A stretch of 64,000 nucleotides of DNA from positions 26,428 to 90,427 of the forward strand of contig CAZRCG010000010.1 in NCBI GenBank assembly GCA_964598565.1, read 5' to 3'. This DNA comes from CAZRCG01 sp964598565 (GTDB lineage Bacteria > Bdellovibrionota > UBA2394). A model generated the notes under the pieces. That model worked only from the letters and a program-made list of their open reading frames with translations. It did not search any database and had not been told where the DNA came from. Every line of letters begins with the position of its first letter. Within the stretch, counting starts at the first letter, position 1. Shown piece after piece: positions 41,895 through 49,344 of this stretch. A program made the position numbers and the translations under genes.

Positions 41895-43037
41895 CTAAGC
41901 AGTCGCAAGCGTTTTCAGAGGAGTCCCAGAAGACGCCGCCGAGGCTACCGCGGGGGCTTTCACCGTCTTAATTTCTATCAAGGCTTGCTTGCGTAAGGCA
42001 TCGATAAAAACCAAAGAGGCCGCGCCCACAACACCCGCTTCCACGAAGTTGTTGTTCTTAATAAGGGTCGTCGAAAGAATACGCAATTTATTGTGTCGCG
42101 CTACATAAGAGCGCTCCATGGTAATTTGAATCATCTTTCGGCTGAAGGCCTTCCATGCATGCGTTAGGCCACCGGCAAAACAGATGGCTTGAGGATCAAG
42201 CGTATTGACCACATTGGCGAGCATGATACCGAGTGCATTCCCCATATCGTCAAAAACTTTATCGACCACTTCAAATTCTGAAAACTTGGGCCCTCGCTTC
42301 CACAGTTCGTAAAGCTCTTCGGGATTGGTGGCCGTAATAGACGGATATTTCTCACGCAAATCTTTTAAAATATGACTCAAGCCAGACGACGAGGCAAAAA
42401 GCTCGACCGAACCACGGTTTCCTGTTGATTCAGGAGCGCCTTGAGGGTCGACCGTAATATGTCCAATCTCACCGGCCATACCCATGCTGCCATGGAAAAT
42501 ATCGCCATTTAAATAAAGAGCGCCGCCAACGCCGGTACCCAGTGTGACGTACACAAAATGGTCGTATGATTTACAGGCACCGAAAAGCTTTTCTCCGAGA
42601 GCCGATGCATTCGCATCGTTATCAAGAAGAACGGGAAACTTAATGCGTTTCTTCAGTTTTTCATGCACGGCAAATCTCTTCCAATCAGGAAACTGAGGCG
42701 ACTGAATGACAAGACCTTTTTTCAAATGAAGAATACCCGGAATTCCAAAGCCCACGCCGAGTAAATCGCGATTTGGCTCGCACCCTTGAGGGGGATTTTT
42801 AAGCAGTTCGTCGACCAAGGCGGCCATACGATTTAAAACTTTATCTTTGCCTTCTGAAACTTTGGTTTCCCATTTAATGGGGTCAAAAAGCTGGCCTTTG
42901 GTATTAATCCAGGCCCCTCGCATGCTTTCGCCGCCCAAATCGACGCCTATAGCCCATCCCTGAAGTTGACCCAGTTTCGGTGCGAGTTCCGAAACGGTCT
43001 TGTTAATAAGAACCGTTGATTTCTTTGATTCACTCAT
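41895..43037 (-). CDS. ROK family sugar kinase lacking the zinc motif
   Basis: A 380-residue ROK protein, probably a glucokinase-like sugar kinase. The ATP phosphate loop is WAIGVDLGGESMRGAWI, the catalytic Asp is in VLLDNDANASALGE, and YVTLGTGVGGALYLNG and GEIGHITVDPQG follow. The canonical zinc-binding CxCGxxGCxE after GH is replaced by a stretch reading APESTGNRGSVELF, with no cysteines. That loss is seen in some ROK kinases but is unusual. There is no N-terminal HTH, so it is not a NagC/XylR-type repressor. Both ends carry about 25 extra low-complexity residues. AAAGG lies nine bases before ATG 43037. Confidence 0.87.
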   Translation of the reverse strand: MSESKKSTVLINKTVSELAPKLGQLQGWAIGVDLGGESMRGAWINTKGQLFDPIKWETKVSEGKDKVLNRMAALVDELLKNPPQGCEPNRDLLGVGFGIPGILHLKKGLVIQSPQFPDWKRFAVHEKLKKRIKFPVLLDNDANASALGEKLFGACKSYDHFVYVTLGTGVGGALYLNGDIFHGSMGMAGEIGHITVDPQGAPESTGNRGSVELFASSSGLSHILKDLREKYPSITATNPEELYELWKRGPKFSEFEVVDKVFDDMGNALGIMLANVVNTLDPQAICFAGGLTHAWKAFSRKMIQITMERSYVARHNKLRILSTTLIKNNNFVEAGVVGAASLVFIDALRKQALIEIKTVKAPAVASAASSGTPLKTLATA

Positions 43038-43134
43038 AAGTCTAAACCTTTCCTCCGTTCTGTCCTACCACAGGATGCTCAGAAGCCGTTGCAAAATTTT
43101 GATCTTTTTGGCGGCAGAGGGCAGCTCCTAGAGC

Positions 43135-43163
43135 TTGGGATAATGCCGAGACTTCATTATGAT
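43135..43163 (+). promoter_or_regulatory. promoter of the sigma/anti-sigma-like gene
   Basis: TTGGGA (43135-43140) and TATGAT (43158-43163) are separated by exactly 17 bases. The start codon at 43181 lies 17 bases downstream, giving a short leader of about ten bases with a weak GGGCG as possible ribosome site. Confidence 0.45.
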
Positions 43164-43180
43164 AGGTCAGTGGGCGCAGA

Positions 43181-43852
43181 ATGACCCTTAATGAACTCAA
43201 TGTCTATCTCGATGGAATTCTATCGCTTTCGCCCGACTCCGACGATACACGCTGGCAGTTGGCAGAGCTCTACGACCCATCGTTTACGCTTGTAGACCTC
43301 TTGCGAGAGCTCCATATTATTTATGGCTGGTCGGACTCTACTGTCTATGCGGCAAAAGTTTGGTTTAGCCTATCTTATGCCGATTTGGCCCAAATTTATA
43401 GCTTGGACGAGAAATCGATCTCTCAAATCATGCGCTCGGAAAGAATGAGGGGCTTGCCTCCTTACCGGCCTCAGACCACCACCTCGGCCGGCGCTTTATC
43501 GTGTTTTATGGTGGATCAGCTTTTAAGCCCGTTTATCGATTTAGAAATTCAAGAGTCGTCCGTTCGAGGGGCGGTGCAAGAGCATCTGGCGGGCTGCGAT
43601 GCATGCTCGGGGCGGCTCGCCTTCATTCGTCAGTTAGACGCGGTCAAATGGAAAGAGCGAAAGGCCTTTAAGCCGTTTTCGTACCAAGAATGGGAGGCTC
43701 TGCAGCAGCTGGTCAAAGAGAGAGACCGTTTTGAGCGGGGTCAGTGGAGCGTGCTCGCGGGCCTCATTTTTATGACATTGGGCTTTGCGATTTGGTTTTT
43801 GGCATCGAGTCCTGCCGAGCTCCCTAATATTTACGAGATGCGAGCTCGATGA
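43181..43852 (+). CDS. membrane protein with sigma-region-4-like HTH and anti-sigma-type zinc finger
   Basis: A 223-residue protein of unusual make-up. Residues 62-88 (FSLSYADLAQIYSLDEKSISQIMRSER, given here as one helix-turn-helix) resemble region 4 of an ECF sigma factor. Residues 117-150 hold H135, C139 and C142 in EHLAGCDACSGRL, the HxxxCxxC signature of zf-HC2 anti-sigma factors. Residues 190-208 (SVLAGLIFMTLGFAIWFLA) are a single transmembrane helix, leaving a short exterior tail. The order suggests a fusion or a mimic of a sigma/anti-sigma pair in one chain. No separate sigma gene is adjacent. The ldcA operon follows 36 bases later. Confidence 0.6.
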   Translation: MTLNELNVYLDGILSLSPDSDDTRWQLAELYDPSFTLVDLLRELHIIYGWSDSTVYAAKVWFSLSYADLAQIYSLDEKSISQIMRSERMRGLPPYRPQTTTSAGALSCFMVDQLLSPFIDLEIQESSVRGAVQEHLAGCDACSGRLAFIRQLDAVKWKERKAFKPFSYQEWEALQQLVKERDRFERGQWSVLAGLIFMTLGFAIWFLASSPAELPNIYEMRAR

Positions 43853-43888
43853 TTTACGTCGCCGCTGCGCCCAGAGTATTCTCGTAAG

Positions 43889-44914
43889 ATGGCATCAGCA
43901 CTCATCAAAGTTCCTGGTTTGAAGCGAGGAGACTGCGTGGCGGTAATTCGCCCTTCAAGCCGACTCGATCAGAAGCTTTATGAAGAAAGCATCGAACATT
44001 TAAGAGCGCTCGATTTGTGCGTCGTACGCTACGATGAGTTGCATCGATCACGAGCGAAGGCCGATTCTTTCTTTTCGGCCGACGATGCAGGGCGATCGCG
44101 AGAGTTTGACTGGGCCATGAGGGAGCCGGGTATTCGCGCGGTTTTGGCGGCGCGAGGGGGCTACGGTATTCAGCGGACTCTTCAGTTTTTTTCGACGCCC
44201 CAAGAACTTCGACGGATAAAAAAGCAGTGGTTACCCAAAATCGTGGTGGGCTACTCTGATTTTACTTTTGCCCATCAGTGGATTCAAAACCAATTGGGCT
44301 GGATCACCTTTCATGGGCCTCTCGTTGGGATGATTCCCAAGAAGTCCTTGCAGGGGTTGGTGAGGGAGCTGATGTCTCTGCCTAGCACAAAATGTTCTTG
44401 GTCAATTAAGTCTCATCAAGTTCTGAAGAAGGGGAGTCTAAAAGGAAGAGGGACTATATCAGGTGCCCAAGCGATTAATGGCAAAGCGACAATGTTTGGC
44501 GCCCAAGGGCCGTCGTCGGAGGCTCAGGGGCGCCTGGTGGGGGGGAATCTCTCGCTCCTTCAGACCTCGGGCTGGGCGGCTCTGCCCAAGGTGCCCATGA
44601 TTTTAGCCATCGAAGATGTGAACGAGCCGTTTTATAAATTGGATCGTTTTCTTATGAATCTTTGGTACGCGGGCTATGCCCCCTTCATAAAAGGAATTTT
44701 GCTTGGCAGCTTTCATAAATGTGGCCTGGCTGATGGGCGAACATTTGGCTGGAGCCGAGTTGTAGAGACCATGCGATGTCTCACGCGAGGTCCCATCATC
44801 GGGCCCCTTGATTTTGGTCACGGTCTGGCGAAACAGCGACTTCTGCCTTTGGGTGTACGCGTAAAGCTGCGCCCGTCATCGATCGACTTTGTAGATCCTT
44901 GGATTGGTCGATGA
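43889..44914 (+). CDS. ldcA: LD-carboxypeptidase (muramoyltetrapeptide carboxypeptidase)
   Basis: A 341-residue S66 peptidase that removes the terminal D-Ala from murein tetrapeptides in the cytoplasm during cell-wall recycling. The catalytic residues are visible: S123 in VVGYSDFT, E242 in LAIEDVNEPFYKLDR and H276 in GSFHKCG. Other family blocks are AVLAARGGYGIQR and LVGGNLSLLQT. Between residues 176 and 214 lies a Gly/Lys/Ala-rich low-complexity insertion with repeated GAQ that is not expected in the family. Its stop overlaps the next ATG as ATGA. With mpl two genes on, it forms a murein-recycling operon. Confidence 0.92.
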   Translation: MASALIKVPGLKRGDCVAVIRPSSRLDQKLYEESIEHLRALDLCVVRYDELHRSRAKADSFFSADDAGRSREFDWAMREPGIRAVLAARGGYGIQRTLQFFSTPQELRRIKKQWLPKIVVGYSDFTFAHQWIQNQLGWITFHGPLVGMIPKKSLQGLVRELMSLPSTKCSWSIKSHQVLKKGSLKGRGTISGAQAINGKATMFGAQGPSSEAQGRLVGGNLSLLQTSGWAALPKVPMILAIEDVNEPFYKLDRFLMNLWYAGYAPFIKGILLGSFHKCGLADGRTFGWSRVVETMRCLTRGPIIGPLDFGHGLAKQRLLPLGVRVKLRPSSIDFVDPWIGR

Positions 44915-46053
44915 AGAACGCTTGGAGAAGGTCTTTTTCTCAAGTATTGCAGGCGGCCATTCGAAAGCAGGCGGCCCCTGGCTTTCAATGTATTGTGGGC
45001 TGGAAAGATAAGACCCTGGGAGTCTTTTGCGAAGGGGTCGAAGATTTTAAGCACCATCGCGCTGTGCGACCCAATACTTGGTTTGATCTCGCCTCGCTTA
45101 CAAAGATTCTTTGCACGGTCGATCTTTTGATGATGGCGAGGCAGAGCGGTAAGTTTACATCGTTAGACGCGAACCTTCGTCCATGGTTTCCTTTTTTTAA
45201 ATCTGAATTGAGGCATCGCACCCTGCAAGAGCTTCTTACTCATCGCGCCGGTCTAGAGGCGATATTTCGAGATAGTGAGCGAAGTGAAGCACAGCTTCCC
45301 ACTCGAGCAGACCGTCTCCATTATTTTTTGAGGCGCATGGATGAAACTTATGACGCTAGAGGTGTGGGGCGCGAGGTTTACTCCGATATTGGTTTCATGA
45401 TTTTGGGTTCCCTTTTAGAACAAATGGCGGGACGAAACTTAAGCCATCAGTTCAAGTGGGCGGAGCTCTCATTTAATCCCAGTGTACCTCGTTTGGGAGG
45501 ACTAGGTATTTTTTTTGGCGGTCGAAGTATCGCCAGTGAGCTTACGTTGGAAAAAGATCAAGCTCAACTACCGTGGCTCACGGGCACGGTTCAAGATCCG
45601 CGAGCGCAGTGGTTAATGGGTGAGGCCGGTCATGCGGGCCTTTTTGGTACGGGCCAGGGTGTGGAATGGTGGGCCCAGGAGTTTTATCGTGCGTACTGGG
45701 GCAAGAGTGGGCGCTTAAGTGACAAGGTGGCGCGAGAGTTTGTGGACTTTGAATCTCTCTATAAAGCGCGAATGGTAGAGCCGCGACGATTCTTAAATGG
45801 ATTCGATACACCGGACAACAGTGGCTCGCAGGCTGGTCGTTATTTTGGGTCAGAGACTATTGGGCATCTTGGATATTCGGGCGCGAGTTTTTGGATGGAC
45901 TTGGCGACCGGAGCGCGCGTCATTTTATTGTGCCATCGTTTTCAGCCGGGTCTTGAACCTGATACCTTACGCCGCATGCGACCTGAGATTCATAACTGGC
46001 TTCATGAGAATGTCTTTTTTAAGTTAAAAGATTCGTTATCATGGGAACTATGA
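44911..46053 (+). CDS. serine hydrolase of the beta-lactamase/PBP-C family
   Basis: A 380-residue protein of the class C beta-lactamase/AmpH-like superfamily. The SxxK nucleophile motif is FDLASLTKIL (S62, K65), the second motif is Tyr157-Ser-Asp (VYSDIGFM), and a third, HLGYSGASFW, replaces the KTG. There is no signal peptide, so it is cytoplasmic, unusual for a penicillin-binding-type enzyme. ATG 44911 overlaps the ldcA stop by four bases, and its end overlaps the mpl start by 13, so all three are tightly coupled. A role on recycled muropeptides, as an esterase or D-amino-acid peptidase, is inferred from position. A TTG at 44899 is a less likely start. Confidence 0.85.
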   Translation: MKNAWRRSFSQVLQAAIRKQAAPGFQCIVGWKDKTLGVFCEGVEDFKHHRAVRPNTWFDLASLTKILCTVDLLMMARQSGKFTSLDANLRPWFPFFKSELRHRTLQELLTHRAGLEAIFRDSERSEAQLPTRADRLHYFLRRMDETYDARGVGREVYSDIGFMILGSLLEQMAGRNLSHQFKWAELSFNPSVPRLGGLGIFFGGRSIASELTLEKDQAQLPWLTGTVQDPRAQWLMGEAGHAGLFGTGQGVEWWAQEFYRAYWGKSGRLSDKVAREFVDFESLYKARMVEPRRFLNGFDTPDNSGSQAGRYFGSETIGHLGYSGASFWMDLATGARVILLCHRFQPGLEPDTLRRMRPEIHNWLHENVFFKLKDSLSWEL

Positions 46054-47528
46054 ACGACGCGCCTCATTCTTCTAATTCTCAGGACAACGTCGAGAGGTTA
46101 GCGCAGCCAACCGCATCGAAGCGGCCGATTCCTGCACCGGGATCCCGTATTTATTTTTTAGCTATTTGTGGAACTGGCATGAGTGCTCTGGCGAGTTTAC
46201 TAAAGCAAAAGGGCTACCATGTGGCGGGAGCGGACATTGCGGCCTATCCTCCAGTGGGAGATTTTCTAAAGGCGCAGGCGATTCAAGTCGATCTGGGTTT
46301 CGATTTATCTAAGATGATCGCGTTTGATCCTCACTATGTGGTAATTGGTAATTTTATTCGAAAAGACAACGAACTGGCACGCTATGTTTTAGAGAATCAT
46401 ATTCCGTATGGCTCCTTTCCGAGCACCTTAGAAGACTTTTTTTTGGAACAGACTCGCAATTTTGTAGTGGTGGGTACTCATGGCAAGTCGACCACCACCG
46501 CCGCGCTGGCCTACTGTCTGGATGAGGCTGGCAAAAATCCCTCATTTTTGGTGGGCGGAATTCCTCTCAATTTTCCTGACGGCTCTCGATTTGGAGAAGG
46601 CTCTGATTTTGTGATTGAAGGAGATGAATACGATACGGCTTTTTTTGATAAAGAATCAAAGTTTCTGCACTATCAACCGCATATTGCCCTGATGATGTCC
46701 TTAGAGTGGGACCATGCCGATATTTTTCCTACTCCTGCAGCCATGGAGCAAATGTTTCGCAAGTTTTTGGCGATCGTTCGTGACACTATTTATTATTGTA
46801 AAGACTGGCCTCGAATCGAAGAGCTTCTTCGTGAAGAGAGTCCGAAGGCTCGCGCTGTGTCTTTCGGTTTTAGTACTGAAAGCGATATTCGAATTGAAGA
46901 TTTCACTCAGGGAGCTGAAGGTATGCGGTGGCGGTTGGGCTCCCAGGTTTTGGAGTCTCCACTGACGGGTCGCTTCAATGCCCAGAATTTAACGGCAGCC
47001 TATTTAGCGGCTCGTCATGTCGGGGTCGATGAGGCCACCTTGAGTCGAGCTCTCAAAAACTTCAAGGCGCTCAGACGACGCCAAGAAATTCGCGGCGAAA
47101 TTGGTGAACATTTAGTGATTGATGATTTTGCTCATCATCCGACGGCCGTCGAAGAAGTTTTGTTGGGTATGCGAGCAAAGTATCCACGTCATCGCCTCGT
47201 AGTATTTTTTGAAGCTCGATCCAATACGTCGCGGCGCGCTTTGCTTCAAAAGCGCTACAATGAATGCTTTCAAGAAGCCGACCGAGTGCTTTTGGCGCCC
47301 GTTTTTAAAGTAGAAGCTTTGCCTGAGAATGATCGTCTCAATATTTCAGAAATTATTGAGACTCTTGCCAGCAAAGGTAAGGTTGCCATCGGACCTTTGT
47401 CAGTCGATGAGATGATGAGCGATGCGCAGAGCGAATCAAAGAAGGGGCCCTGCGTTTTTCTTGTTCTGTCGAACGGAGCCTTCGATGGACTACATGAAAA
47501 GTTGCTTTCTGCCCTAAAAAAGGTCTAG
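46041..47528 (+). CDS. mpl: UDP-N-acetylmuramate--tripeptide ligase
   Basis: A 495-residue Mur ligase that attaches recycled L-Ala-gamma-D-Glu-meso-Dap tripeptide to UDP-MurNAc. The N-terminal domain reads IYFLAICGTGMSALASLLKQKG; the ATP loop is VVGTHGKSTTTAAL (145-151), followed by FVIEGDEYDTAFFD, which distinguishes Mpl from MurC. The C-terminal domain holds DDFAHHPTAVEEVL and FFEARSNTSRR. It has an extra N-terminal stretch of about 33 polar residues. Starting within the serine hydrolase gene, it completes the operon: LdcA makes the tripeptide form that Mpl uses. A second ATG at 46050 is an equally possible start. Confidence 0.95.
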   Translation: MGTMNDAPHSSNSQDNVERLAQPTASKRPIPAPGSRIYFLAICGTGMSALASLLKQKGYHVAGADIAAYPPVGDFLKAQAIQVDLGFDLSKMIAFDPHYVVIGNFIRKDNELARYVLENHIPYGSFPSTLEDFFLEQTRNFVVVGTHGKSTTTAALAYCLDEAGKNPSFLVGGIPLNFPDGSRFGEGSDFVIEGDEYDTAFFDKESKFLHYQPHIALMMSLEWDHADIFPTPAAMEQMFRKFLAIVRDTIYYCKDWPRIEELLREESPKARAVSFGFSTESDIRIEDFTQGAEGMRWRLGSQVLESPLTGRFNAQNLTAAYLAARHVGVDEATLSRALKNFKALRRRQEIRGEIGEHLVIDDFAHHPTAVEEVLLGMRAKYPRHRLVVFFEARSNTSRRALLQKRYNECFQEADRVLLAPVFKVEALPENDRLNISEIIETLASKGKVAIGPLSVDEMMSDAQSESKKGPCVFLVLSNGAFDGLHEKLLSALKKV

Positions 47529-47537
47529 ATTTTCGAC

Positions 47538-48077
47538 ATGAAAACTCTTATTTCGTTCTGCTTTTCTCTCTGTGTTATCGGTTTATCTACTGAAGTTTCT
47601 GCGCGTGATCTTACGTATAAATTTGGTGCAGGCTGGCGTCAGTCGTCCACGACGGCTCACGTCAACAAGGCCGGGACAGCTTTTGAAGCTCGGCAACTGA
47701 ATGGACTTGAAGTGTCTTATGGTGTGGCACGCGATCTGCATTTGGGTGGATTCTTCGGTTTCTTAGGTAATTTTGATTTTGCGATGGCCGGTCCAAAGTT
47801 TCGCTACGAGCTTCATCGACTTATCGATCGCGACGCCGCCGCTTGGAAACACCTTCACCTGTTTACAGAGGTTGCCTTTTTGGCGAAATTTGGTTCAGAA
47901 GCTAAATCGGGAATTTGTCTTCACGCTCCTTATCTCGGAATTGAGATTTATCCTTTAGCCGATGCTCGATTCGCCATCACAACTGCTGCGGGTCTCGTTA
48001 TTGATTTTGTAGAAGAGAATCGCGTGGGCTTTACGCAAGGCCTTCTTGGGGATATCGGGATCAAGTATTATTTTTAG
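47538..48077 (+). CDS. small outer-membrane beta-barrel protein
   Basis: A 179-residue protein with a Sec signal peptide (MKTLISFCFSLCVIGLSTEV, cleavage after SA near residue 22). The rest alternates hydrophobic and polar residues in short strands (LTYKFGAGWRQS, LEVSYGVARDLHLGGFFGFLG, FAITTAAGLVIDFVEE) and ends in GDIGIKYYF. The terminal Phe preceded by Tyr-Tyr is the recognition signal for the BAM complex. An eight-strand barrel would fit the length. One Cys remains in the mature part. It starts nine bases after mpl, so may be read from the same message, but its role is unknown. Confidence 0.75.
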   Translation: MKTLISFCFSLCVIGLSTEVSARDLTYKFGAGWRQSSTTAHVNKAGTAFEARQLNGLEVSYGVARDLHLGGFFGFLGNFDFAMAGPKFRYELHRLIDRDAAAWKHLHLFTEVAFLAKFGSEAKSGICLHAPYLGIEIYPLADARFAITTAAGLVIDFVEENRVGFTQGLLGDIGIKYYF

Positions 48078-48133
48078 CCGCTGTATATTCCTTTCCTTAT
48101 AGTTCTCTCCTTTGCTGAATCTTAACGAGGCGT

Positions 48134-48176
48134 AACACGCAATGTGTTGACACGCTGAATCACTATCAGATTCGAT
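48134..48176 (+). promoter_or_regulatory. possible promoter with inverted repeat
   Basis: A consensus TTGACA (48147-48152) stands 18 bases before TTCGAT (48171-48176), a weak -10. The inverted repeat AACAC/GTGTT (48134-48148) overlaps the -35 and could be an operator. The HAD-like gene starts 24 bases downstream. Confidence 0.3.
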
Positions 48177-48199
48177 AGTTGTGTGGAGGCGAGGGGAAG

Positions 48200-49315
48200 A
48201 TGAGGGGATTCCGCACAACCTTTTTATTTGGGGCAATCATTGGGTGGGGCTATGAGCCTCTACTGGCTGATACGATCGTTCTAAGCGATTTTCATGGTAC
48301 AATCGTAGAGTCGAGTCGAGAGCGCTTAGGAGCCTTTCAAGCACGTTTTAAATTATTTCGGGTCGATTTTCGAGCCAATACACTTCAGGCACCCGCGACG
48401 GGTCCCGCCGAGGTATGGGTTACTCAGGCTGAACTAAAAGAAATGGAGATGTATCTCGCCAAGGGGAATAACCGCCCTGGCTCTCTCAATCGCCGGTTTA
48501 AATTAGAAGATGGTCGTGAGATTATTCCGGGCGAATATTATGTGACGTTAGATTCGTTTGGCGATTTTCTCGACTCTACCGACGGACAGAATCCACTGAT
48601 TCGACAATGGCTTGAGGCAGAGAGTCGAAAAAAGCAAATCGAGAAACATATTACTCATGAAAAGGGTTCCCGCTCGAAAGTGGTGTCTCATATTCAAGGT
48701 CGGGCTTTCGAGGTGATGCAGTACCGGTTGTCTACCCCAGAGCTAGCCCAGAGTTTTGGTATCTTAACGGCGTCAGGTTATTCGCGTGAAGTATGGATGG
48801 AGTTCTTTCGATTCCTTCATAAGAAGAGGCTGATAAAAAATCTTCCGAACGAAGATTATATATTCAGTGTGGCGCAGAGAGATTTTGATATTTATGACTT
48901 AGCGGGTAATTCTGCAAGCCAGAAGATTCAAGTTCTTGAAGAAGTGATTCGGCAATTAAGACGAGTGCCGCTGAAAGAGTCCGACAATCAAACCAATTTA
49001 GATGCCGACGGCGATGCTCGTTTGCATACCGTGATGGTTCTTGAAGATCATGCCGGTGTTATGGAGCTGATTTGGGCTCGTCTCAGAGCGCTCGTTCAGG
49101 GTCGTATTGTTCCTGTAAAAATTGTTTTAGTGCACGCGGGTGATGATGAAATTGTGGCGGCCAGTGGTCGTCCCCGCGTGGTGGTCATTCGAGGTGACGG
49201 TACATGGCGCGAGCCCACTGAGACGGAGTGGACAGAGTGGTTTCCGGCGAAGTCTGGCTTGAGAGATTGTGGATCACTCGTTGCTCGGATGGCGTCACAG
49301 GGTGTCTCAATGTGA
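48200..49315 (+). CDS. exported HAD-superfamily-like protein
   Basis: A 371-residue protein. The ATG at 48200 is chosen for GGAGG and GAGGGG just upstream and for the signal peptide that follows (FRTTFLFGAIIGWGYEPLLA, cleavage before D24). Right after it comes IVLSDFHGTIVESS, which resembles HAD motif I (DxDGT) with D30 as nucleophile but His in place of the second Asp. FGILTASGYSREVW may be motif II and TVMVLEDHAGVMELIWAR motif IV. An exported HAD protein with the acid/base Asp changed could be a phosphatase of altered activity or a binding protein. It lies 29 bases before the metallophosphoesterase gene on the same strand; a joint operon is likely. Confidence 0.6.
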   Translation: MRGFRTTFLFGAIIGWGYEPLLADTIVLSDFHGTIVESSRERLGAFQARFKLFRVDFRANTLQAPATGPAEVWVTQAELKEMEMYLAKGNNRPGSLNRRFKLEDGREIIPGEYYVTLDSFGDFLDSTDGQNPLIRQWLEAESRKKQIEKHITHEKGSRSKVVSHIQGRAFEVMQYRLSTPELAQSFGILTASGYSREVWMEFFRFLHKKRLIKNLPNEDYIFSVAQRDFDIYDLAGNSASQKIQVLEEVIRQLRRVPLKESDNQTNLDADGDARLHTVMVLEDHAGVMELIWARLRALVQGRIVPVKIVLVHAGDDEIVAASGRPRVVVIRGDGTWREPTETEWTEWFPAKSGLRDCGSLVARMASQGVSM

Positions 49316-49344
49316 TTTGAGAGGCAAAAAGAGGGAGGGGATGT

